The position numbers and the translations under genes are program-made. From contig NZ_SWAR01000035.1 of NCBI RefSeq assembly GCF_006386545.1, positions 1 to 61,074 of the forward strand: a DNA stretch of 61,074 nucleotides, in the 5' to 3' direction. The notes below the pieces were generated by a model. The model was not told the DNA's origin, did no database searches, and saw only the letters and a list, made by a program, of their open reading frames with translations. Every line of letters begins with the position of its first letter. Within the stretch, counting starts at the first letter, position 1. Below, piece by piece: positions 24,912 to 30,611 of the stretch. The stretch is from Methylibium rhizosphaerae (lineage in GTDB: Bacteria > Pseudomonadota > Gammaproteobacteria > Burkholderiales > Burkholderiaceae_C).

Positions 24912-25871
24912 ATGCACGTTCTCGTCACCGGCGCCAACGGCTTCGTCGGGCGCGCGCTCGCCCGCCGACTCGTGGCCGAGGGTCGACTCGGCAACGCATC
25001 GATCGACTGCCTCTCGCTGCTGGACCTGGCCTTCGAGGATCCACCCGCGAAGCCTTTCGTCCGCCTTCTTGCGGGCGACATGGCCGACGCCGCCTGGCTG
25101 CAGCGCACGTTGGCGCAGGCGCCGATCGACGTCGTCTTTCATCTCGCCAGCATCCCGGGCGGCACGGCCGAACAGCTGTACGAGTTGTCGCGCCGCGTCA
25201 ATCTCGACGCGACCACGATGCTGCTCGAGCAAGGCAGGGCGCAAGTCGAGGCCGGGGGCCATGCGCCGGTATTCGTCTTCGCCAGCACGATCGCGGTATT
25301 CGGCGCGATGCCGGCGCTCGTCACCGACGAGACGCTGCCGCGGCCGCTGATGACCTATGGCGCGCAGAAGCTGATCGGCGAGACGCTGGTGGCGGACTTC
25401 AGCCGCCGTGGCTGGGTCGATGGCCGCTCGCTGCGGCTGCCCGGCGTTCTGGCCCGACCGCCCGCGCGCACGGGCCAGCTTTCCGCATTCATGAGCGACA
25501 TCATCCACGAGCTGGCCGCGGGCCGGCCGTTCACCTGCCCTACTTCGCCGCAGGCCACGACCTGGGCTTCGTCGCTGCCCTGCGTGGTCGACAACCTGCT
25601 GCATGCGGCCACCGTGGATTCGGCCGCGCTGAACGGCCGGCGCACGTTCACGCTGCCCACGCTTCGCTTCTCGATGGAGGAACTGGTCGATGCCATCGCG
25701 CAAGTGCACGGTGCTGGCGTCAAGGGGCTTGTGCGCTACACCCCGGACGAACGCATCGAAGCATTGTTCGGGCGCTTCCCTCCGCTGGAGACCGCCGCCG
25801 CCGACACAGCCGGGTTCCGGCACGATGGCCGCCTCGTCGACCTCGTCCGGCGGGCGCATCTGCTGCAATGA
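24912..25871 (+). CDS. NAD-dependent epimerase/dehydratase (DenD-like)
   Basis: This 319-residue extended short-chain dehydrogenase has the nucleotide motif VTGANGFVG (residues about 5-13), a catalytic serine/threonine region FASTIAVFG, and the YxxxK pair in YGAQK. Overall shape resembles D-erythronate dehydrogenase and other sugar-acid or hydroxyacid dehydrogenases. It is the last gene of the array and matches the epimerase-type gene that ends the naringenin operon. It could reduce or oxidise a late aliphatic intermediate. No strong terminator is visible after it. Confidence 0.86.
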   Translation: MHVLVTGANGFVGRALARRLVAEGRLGNASIDCLSLLDLAFEDPPAKPFVRLLAGDMADAAWLQRTLAQAPIDVVFHLASIPGGTAEQLYELSRRVNLDATTMLLEQGRAQVEAGGHAPVFVFASTIAVFGAMPALVTDETLPRPLMTYGAQKLIGETLVADFSRRGWVDGRSLRLPGVLARPPARTGQLSAFMSDIIHELAAGRPFTCPTSPQATTWASSLPCVVDNLLHAATVDSAALNGRRTFTLPTLRFSMEELVDAIAQVHGAGVKGLVRYTPDERIEALFGRFPPLETAAADTAGFRHDGRLVDLVRRAHLLQ

Positions 25872-26117
25872 GGCGATCGGGCGACCGCTCTGCGGCAGGT
25901 GAGTGGGTCCGATGGCTGTCGGCTGAGGGTCGGGTGCTTGAATTGGCGGGTCAAGGAAGCTGTCGCCGATCGCGGAGCCGGCGGCTTCCAAGGCATACCG
26001 GTACTCAGCCGGTGACTCGCGAACGACGGGTTTGCGGGGCCGCTGCTGCTCAGCTCCCGAACGCGAGTGAGCGGGTTCGATCTAAGGGACTGCCGTATGG
26101 CTGAGCCGCGAGTCTTC
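25872..26117. other. Intergenic region after the catabolic array
   Basis: No credible gene, RNA or clear terminator is seen here. Open frames on both strands lack coding character and ribosome-binding sites. The region separates the high-GC catabolic array from the group of small minus-strand genes. Confidence 0.4.
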
Positions 26118-26504
26118 TTAGCGGTCTTGTTCAGAGCCGGGGCTGACCCAGGGCCGCACTTCGCCGGTGGGCGCACCATAGTGCCCGCCAGGCGGCACGA
26201 CACGCTGCAGGTCGAGGCGCCATTCCTGCAGCACGGCGGCGACCGTGCCCCGATGCTCTAGGCGCTCGATGCCGCGCACCAACACGCCTTCGCGCCCGAA
26301 GCGGGTGACGGCAAAGTCGTAGAGCACCTCGTCCGGTGGTGCAACCACCGCGGCGTGGATCCTGCGGAACTCGAGCACGCGCACCAGCCGTTCACCGGCC
26401 CACTCGCTGCGGCTTTCCACGAACCCTTCGCGCCAATCCTCGGGCGCACGGTGCTGAGGCAGCAATGTGCCGCCCTGGCGCAACTTCAAGATCCACCCTC
26501 TCAT
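26118..26504 (-). CDS. Conserved-looking hypothetical protein
   Basis: This 128-residue soluble protein of no recognised family begins MRGWILKLRQGGTLLPQHRAPEDWREG. The body mixes charged and hydrophobic residues as a folded protein would (RLVRVLEFRRIHAAVVAPPD), which is unlike a random high-GC shadow frame. There is no signal peptide or membrane helix. It lies 72 bases downstream of a 29-codon frame and could be the last gene of the LexA-box-led small-gene group. Confidence 0.55.
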   Translation of the reverse strand: MRGWILKLRQGGTLLPQHRAPEDWREGFVESRSEWAGERLVRVLEFRRIHAAVVAPPDEVLYDFAVTRFGREGVLVRGIERLEHRGTVAAVLQEWRLDLQRVVPPGGHYGAPTGEVRPWVSPGSEQDR

Positions 26505-26576
26505 CGGCGGCCGGTACTGCTAGGTCAAACCAGAAGGGGACAGCGGCTTCGTGTTGCCGCTGCGGGGTGCAAAGGC

Positions 26577-26666
26577 TCAGAGCCAGCTCCACACCTTGTA
26601 GAGGAAGCCGGGCAGGAGGCGGCGTGCCGGGCGGTAGTGCTGGCGCAGGTGCAGGCGAGGGTCCAT
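26577..26666 (-). CDS. 29-residue basic small protein
   Basis: The frame encodes a strongly basic peptide beginning MDPRLHLRQHYRPARRLLPG and ending LYKVWSWL. Its ATG shares bases with the stop of the preceding 69-residue gene (TGATG), which is a typical coupling arrangement. No family is recognised. The arginine and tryptophan content could suit nucleic-acid or membrane contact, but this is speculation. Confidence 0.35.
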   Translation of the reverse strand: MDPRLHLRQHYRPARRLLPGFLYKVWSWL

Positions 26667-26875
26667 CAGCGGGCTCCTGGGGGTGGCGGGGCGCCGGTGC
26701 TCGGTTCGACCTTGCCGCCGTTGACGTAGGCAACGCCGTCGACCACCTCGATCAGCATCGATCCGAAGCGGCTTTCCCATACGTAGCGCAGCACGCCCTC
26801 GGTGGCCAGGGGCAGGGGCTGCTGCAGCGACGTTTCCTGCGGCTGCAGGACTTCGGGGAAGAGTGGGACGCCCAT
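26666..26875 (-). CDS. Small hypothetical protein (69 aa)
   Basis: The predicted protein starts MGVPLFPEVLQPQ and carries a compact hydrophobic core, YVWESRFGSMLIEVVDGVAYVNGG, that looks like a short beta-rich domain. The gene lies 12 bases after the upstream minus-strand gene and is coupled to a 29-codon frame downstream. No family is recognised. Coding character is better than in the overlapping frames, and no signal peptide is present. Confidence 0.5.
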   Translation of the reverse strand: MGVPLFPEVLQPQETSLQQPLPLATEGVLRYVWESRFGSMLIEVVDGVAYVNGGKVEPSTGAPPPPGAR

Positions 26876-26887
26876 GGGATAGCCGTA

Positions 26888-27097
26888 TTACGAGCATCGG
26901 CTGGCGGCGTAGCTCTTTGCCCTCTCTCCACCCTTCGTCAGGGTTGCGACAAACCTGTCCGCAGCCTCCTCTGGTGGCTCGCTGGCGCTATTGACGTGCA
27001 GGTCACAGGCGTGGTCGTCAACATCTGGCCAATCCAACTCTGGCCAATGCTGCTTAAGCCGGGCGGAGCAGCGGTCAATCCATTCAACGGGGTCCAA
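26888..27097 (-). CDS. Small acidic protein downstream of a LexA box
   Basis: This 69-residue frame starts at TTG 27097, with GAGGGAAG at a good distance upstream. The protein is acidic and tryptophan-containing (DPVEWIDRCSARLKQHWPEL, then WPDVDDHACDLHV). The open frame extends upstream through the LexA box without an ATG, so the TTG start is preferred. A consensus LexA box lies 28 bases upstream of this start. It is probably SOS-induced; function is unknown. Confidence 0.45.
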   Translation of the reverse strand: MDPVEWIDRCSARLKQHWPELDWPDVDDHACDLHVNSASEPPEEAADRFVATLTKGGERAKSYAASRCS

Positions 27098-27124
27098 GTT
27101 GCTTCCCTCTTCGTTGCTGCATAG

Positions 27125-27142
27125 TACTGTATGAATATACAG
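27125..27142 (-). promoter_or_regulatory. LexA (SOS) box
   Basis: The plus strand reads TACTGTATGAATATACAG, which contains CTGT-N8-ACAG with an AT-rich centre. This is the LexA operator consensus of Enterobacteria and Betaproteobacteria. It stands in an AT-rich patch just upstream of the small minus-strand genes. It is 220 bases from the plus-strand GGDEF gene, too far to control that gene in the usual way. Confidence 0.7.
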
Positions 27143-27361
27143 ATTTCGTGGCAAGTATGTCAGAGACCGCAGTGACCTTCTATGGGGCGCAAGATCCTCC
27201 AAAGGCGTCGCCGGCAGCCCTTGCCGCGACGGGGCTGCTGGCGCCGTGAATTGCGGCACATCGGCCCGAATTTGCGGTGGGCACCTTGACGAATCTCAAG
27301 CCGCGGGCTGCCAAAAGGCCGTCCGCGTGACACCGTTGCCTTCAGACTTTCCAACACCACC

Positions 27362-28993
27362 ATGAGCCGCCTCGCGGCAGTCGACTTCTCAATCTCCTCG
27401 TCCGTGACATCGCCTTCAACGCCGCCTTCAACCCCCGAAACAGCGCCTCGCGGCTGCGGCCTGCCGCGTCGGATGCGGTGGCCCCGAACCTTGGGTCTCG
27501 GCCTCGGGGGCCTTTGTGTCGGTGTCGGGATTTGGGAGGCAGGGCAGACGTCTGCCTTCGTGTGGGCCCTGCTGGCCTTCGACGCGCTTGCATGGCCGCA
27601 ACTCGCGTATTGGCGCGCGATGCGCAGCCCCAGGCCGCACGACGCGGAGCGCCACAACCTGTTGATCGACTCGCTGTTGGGCGGGTTCTGGCTGCCCGTC
27701 ATGGGTTTCAGCGTGCTGCCCAGCGCCCTGATCGCCACCATGCTGACGATGGACAACATCGCGGTCGGTGGCCGCCGGCTCTTCCTCCGCGGACTGTGTG
27801 CACTTGTGGCGGGCGTCGCCGCAGGGTGGCTGCTGCAGGGGCGTCCTTGGGTGGCCACCACGTCGTTGGCAACGGTCCTTGCGTGCCTGCCGTTCTTGAT
27901 CGCCTATCCGCTGGTCATCGGGCTCACGGCCTACCGCTTGGCCAAGCGGCTGAGGGAACAGCGCCACGCGCATGAGCAGGCGGAAGTGGCTTATCGGAAC
28001 GTGCTCGACGCCATGGACGCCGGCATCGTTCTCTACGACGCGGAGGACCGGCTCGTTCTCTTCAATCGCCGGTTCGCCGAGCTTTACGCCAGCATCGCTC
28101 CCCAGTTGAGACCCGGGATGCGGTTCGAGGATCTGGTGAGGCAGGCGGTGGCCGCCGGCTTCATTCCCGAGGCCCGAGGGAGGGAGGACGCCTGGTTGGC
28201 CGAGCGAGTCCACACGCACCGGCAGGCAGGGACGGCGTTCGTGCGCGAGTTCCCGAACAAGCAGTGGCGGCGCATCGTCGAGCAGCGGCTGCCTGATGGC
28301 GGGCTGCTGGCCTTCAGCACGGACGTCACGGACCTGAAGCGGCACGAAGCGGAATTGGAGCAGCTCATCGGAGAGAGGGATGCCTACGCTGGGGCGTTGC
28401 AGGAGGCCAACCAGCAGCTCGAGAGGTCGTCGAATACCGACGCCCTCACGGGCCTGGCGAACCGGCGCCAGCTCGATCTGCGGCTGAGAGAAGAATGGGC
28501 ACGCGCACAGCGCCATGGCCTTCCGCTCGCGCTGCTGATGATCGATGTGGACCACTTCAAGCGCTACAACGATGCGCACGGCCATGTCGATGGCGACGAA
28601 TGTCTGCGCAAGATTGGCCTCGCGTTAGGAGCCTGTGCGACGCGCGTCACGGACCTTGTTGCCCGCTACGGTGGTGAAGAGTTTGTGCTGCTGCTGCCGC
28701 ACACGGACCACGGGGAAGCGCTGCTGGTCGCCCACCGGTGCATTGAAGCTGTCGATGCAGGCGCCATCGAGCACCTGGACTCGCCGACGTCGGCTACGGT
28801 GACGGTCAGCATTGGCGTGGCGGCCATGCAGCCTGAGGTCGAGCAGCAGTCGGCTGATCTGGTACGCATGGCCGACGCGGCGCTCTACGCGGCAAAGCTG
28901 AAGGGCCGGCACCGTGTCGAGAGCATGGCCATCGCTCAAAAAGGACGCGTAGCGCGCATCGCGTCCAAAGATTTCTGTCGAACAGGGACCTGA
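27362..28993 (+). CDS. MASE2-PAS-GGDEF diguanylate cyclase
   Basis: This 543-residue inner-membrane protein has an N-terminal MASE2-like membrane domain (several helices, about residues 35-195), a PAS domain (about 213-325, YRNVLDAMDAGIVLYDAEDRL) and a C-terminal GGDEF domain starting SNTDALTGLANRR. The active-site motif is GGEEF, with intact RxxD (RVTD) five residues before it, so both cyclase activity and product inhibition are expected. It makes cyclic di-GMP from GTP in response to a membrane or PAS signal. The start is the ATG at 27362; the next in-frame ATG would remove part of the basic N-terminus. Confidence 0.88.
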   Translation: MSRLAAVDFSISSSVTSPSTPPSTPETAPRGCGLPRRMRWPRTLGLGLGGLCVGVGIWEAGQTSAFVWALLAFDALAWPQLAYWRAMRSPRPHDAERHNLLIDSLLGGFWLPVMGFSVLPSALIATMLTMDNIAVGGRRLFLRGLCALVAGVAAGWLLQGRPWVATTSLATVLACLPFLIAYPLVIGLTAYRLAKRLREQRHAHEQAEVAYRNVLDAMDAGIVLYDAEDRLVLFNRRFAELYASIAPQLRPGMRFEDLVRQAVAAGFIPEARGREDAWLAERVHTHRQAGTAFVREFPNKQWRRIVEQRLPDGGLLAFSTDVTDLKRHEAELEQLIGERDAYAGALQEANQQLERSSNTDALTGLANRRQLDLRLREEWARAQRHGLPLALLMIDVDHFKRYNDAHGHVDGDECLRKIGLALGACATRVTDLVARYGGEEFVLLLPHTDHGEALLVAHRCIEAVDAGAIEHLDSPTSATVTVSIGVAAMQPEVEQQSADLVRMADAALYAAKLKGRHRVESMAIAQKGRVARIASKDFCRTGT

Positions 28994-29087
28994 AGCCTGC
29001 GCGAGGCGGGTAATTCTTTGATGGGGTGAGGGCGGCTGAACCGAGAGCCGATGCCTCTTTCCCGCCGAGAGCTCGCTCATGGTAGTT

Positions 29088-29109
29088 GTGTATCGCATAT
29101 GCGATACAC
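29088..29109. promoter_or_regulatory. Perfect 22-base palindrome, toxin-antitoxin operator
   Basis: The half-site GTGTATCGCAT is repeated exactly in reverse complement, giving a 22-base palindrome. It overlaps an in-frame ATG at 29099 and ends 7 bases before the preferred antitoxin start at 29117. Such operators bind the ribbon-helix-helix antitoxin (with or without toxin) to repress the pair. Confidence 0.7.
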
Positions 29110-29116
29110 TGACGCG

Positions 29117-29398
29117 ATGAAGACCGCCACCATCCCCTCCGTTCGGGTCGAAGAGGACTTTCGGGCCGAGGTCGAGGCCGTACTGGCCGACGGCGAGACG
29201 CTGTCCGAGTTCGTCGAGGCGGCGGTGCGTGCCGGTGTCGAGCGCCGGCGCCTTCAGTCGGAGTTCATCGCACGGGGCCTGCGCTCCCGTGACGATGCGC
29301 GCCGCACCGGTGCCTATGTCGAGGCGGACGTGGTGGTGGCGAAGCTGCAGCGCAAGCTCGACACCGCTCGGCAGTCGGTTGCGAAGAAGCGCAAGTGA
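29117..29398 (+). CDS. Antitoxin, ribbon-helix-helix type
   Basis: This 93-residue protein has an N-terminal ribbon-helix-helix DNA-binding segment (TIPSVRVEEDFRAEVEAVLA) and a basic C-terminal tail that should wrap the toxin. It is like the YlcI/YnfO and ParD-type antitoxins. I chose ATG 29117; ATG 29099 lies within the palindromic operator and would add six residues. The stop overlaps the GTG start of the toxin. It should neutralise the toxin and repress its own promoter. Confidence 0.8.
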   Translation: MKTATIPSVRVEEDFRAEVEAVLADGETLSEFVEAAVRAGVERRRLQSEFIARGLRSRDDARRTGAYVEADVVVAKLQRKLDTARQSVAKKRK

Positions 29399-29712
29399 GT
29401 TTCAAGGTCCGGCTGACGCAAGAGGCCGAGGCCGATCTCGAGCGTCTCTTTGACTTCGTGCTCGAGCGGGAACTCGCCCGCGAGGCGCCTGACTTCGACC
29501 TGGCGGAGAATGCGCTGAATGCCATCCGCGCCGGCTTCGAGATCCTGAGATCGTCCCCCTTCACCTGCCGAAAGGCAGGCCAGAGCCCGTTCCTGCGTGA
29601 GCTGGTCATCTCCTTCGGGCGCACGGGCTATGTCGCGCTGTTCGAGATCGAGGACGCTTCCAACGTGCTGGTCGTGGCGGTGCGGCACCAACTCGAGGAT
29701 GACTATCACTGA
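29395..29712 (+). CDS. RelE/ParE-family toxin
   Basis: This 105-residue protein starts at GTG 29395, overlapping the antitoxin stop by four bases. It has the ParE/RelE fold sequence: MSFKVRLTQEAEADLERLFDF at the start, and LRELVISFGRTGYVALFEI then VLVVAVRHQLEDDYH at the end, where the RHQxEDDY run is typical of ParE-like toxins. ParE members poison DNA gyrase and RelE members cut mRNA; the sequence is nearer ParE. The pair probably stabilises, or is left over from, a mobile segment next to tRNA-Asn. Confidence 0.82.
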   Translation: MSFKVRLTQEAEADLERLFDFVLERELAREAPDFDLAENALNAIRAGFEILRSSPFTCRKAGQSPFLRELVISFGRTGYVALFEIEDASNVLVVAVRHQLEDDYH

Positions 29713-29817
29713 GCGGTCGGCCGCCCGTGTCATCGGGCTGCCACAAATTGGGGCGACTGAACGGGATGCCATGGCCGGCGGGGCCTCCCGAACGACATGC
29801 ACGGCCACTTCACAGGT

Positions 29818-29840
29818 TTGTCCACAGCTTGTGTGGATAG
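29818..29840. repeat. Inverted pair of DnaA-box-like 9-mers
   Basis: TTGTCCACA and TGTGGATAG face each other across five bases. Each differs by one base from the DnaA box TTATCCACA or its complement. They lie in the 287-base gap between the toxin gene and the AlpA remnant, which otherwise shows no gene. They may be a leftover from a replication or maintenance module of the element that brought the neighbouring genes. Confidence 0.3.
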
Positions 29841-29999
29841 GCTTGTCGTATCGGCCGTCGACCCTTCGTTGCAACGGTGCAGCCTCTTGGGTCCTGCTCC
29901 TCAAGCCCCCTGCTGTGCGACGTGCCACGAAGTGGCGTTGGGGGCGTCGCCTCGTCTTCCGGTTGTCGTTCGGCTAAGCGCTGAAACTGGCCGGGCTGC

Positions 30000-30231
30000 T
30001 CAGTGCGTGACGACGTGGCGCGACTCGCTCCATCTGTCGAGGTCCGTCCGTCGCCACGCGATCGCGCGGCCGGCGATCCGGACAGGGCGGGGGAAGCGGT
30101 TGTCCGCGACCATGCGGTAGATCGTGGGTCGGCCCAGGCCCCGCCAACTTCGTGGCGGCGGGCAGGCGCAGGAACAGCGATGGCGGGTCGCCGCCGTCAC
30201 GGTTGGCGATGGCTTGCAGCGAGCGCTCCAT
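30000..30231 (-). pseudogene. AlpA-family regulator, frameshifted
   Basis: One frame gives MERSLQAIANRDGGDPPSLF and then LRLPAATKLAG. The next frame gives GLGRPTIYRMVADNRFPRPV and ends WRRTDLDRWSESRHVVTH. Joined, they form a normal AlpA/MerR-like excisionase-regulator of P4-type satellites and integrative elements. A single extra C in a run of Cs near 30138-30141 breaks the frame. It may be a true mutation or a sequencing error. Position beside tRNA-Asn supports a decayed integrative element. Confidence 0.7.
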
Positions 30232-30261
30232 GGGTGCCCTCGGCTGGTCGATGGATTCACT

Positions 30262-30384
30262 TCACTCTAGGTGCTCAGCAAGCCATCCATGCCGTTTCAT
30301 TTGTCGTCGAATCTCGGTCAGCGTGGAGTGCAGATCGATCCCGCGAGCGGCCCCCTCGAAGTGCTGGAAGCCATGACGCTGCAA
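30262..30384 (-). CDS. Possible small ORF or C-terminal fragment
   Basis: From a TTG at 30384 the frame encodes about 40 residues (QRHGFQHFEGAARGIDLHST at the start, ending HGWLAEHLE). The frame stays open upstream to an in-frame stop near the tRNA terminator, with WNLYRWCHELL just before. It has a plausible protein look but no start with a good ribosome-binding site and no known family. It may be the tail of a gene lost from the element next to tRNA-Asn. Confidence 0.2.
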   Translation of the reverse strand: MQRHGFQHFEGAARGIDLHSTLTEIRRQMKRHGWLAEHLE

Positions 30385-30446
30385 AAGCTCGTGGCACCAA
30401 CGGTACAGATTCCATCGACTGCGAAACTGGCACCAGCCTTACCCAG

Positions 30447-30484
30447 AAAACGAAAAAGCCAGCAGGCGCAAACCTGCTGGCTTT
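30447..30484 (-). terminator. Rho-independent terminator of tRNA-Asn
   Basis: AAAGCCAGCAGG at 30455-30466 pairs perfectly with CCTGCTGGCTTT at 30473-30484 around the loop CGCAAA. On the minus strand a T-rich run follows. It lies ten bases past the tRNA CCA end. Confidence 0.85.
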
Positions 30485-30493
30485 CGTGTTTCT

Positions 30494-30569
30494 TGGCTCC
30501 CCGACCTGGGCTCGAACCAGGGACCTACGGATTAACAGTCCGGCGCTCTACCGACTGAGCTATCGGGGA
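30494..30569 (-). tRNA. tRNA-Asn (GTT)
   Basis: This 76-base cloverleaf has acceptor arms TCCCCGA/TCGGGGA, a T-loop with GGTTCGAGCC, anticodon loop CTGTTAA with anticodon GTT, discriminator G and an encoded CCA. A promoter lies upstream and a terminator downstream, so it is complete. Its 3' end faces the AlpA and toxin-antitoxin segment, as expected if the tRNA was an integration site. Confidence 0.95.
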
Positions 30570-30581
30570 ACAGAGCCTTGC

Positions 30582-30611
30582 ATTATAGCCAGGTTTTTTC
30601 TGCCATTACAA
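30582..30611 (-). promoter_or_regulatory. Sigma-70 promoter of tRNA-Asn
   Basis: On the minus strand TTGTAA (30606-30611) and a perfect TATAAT (30582-30587) are separated by 18 bases, about 12 bases before the tRNA start. The -35 element overlaps the last codons of the TonB receptor gene. Confidence 0.7.

Noticed and set aside
27125-28993. SOS control of the GGDEF gene
   Set aside because: The LexA box is 220 bases from its start and close to the start of the opposite-strand small gene.
29818-29840. Origin of replication from the two DnaA-like boxes
   Set aside because: Only two imperfect boxes, no AT-rich unwinding region and no replication genes nearby.
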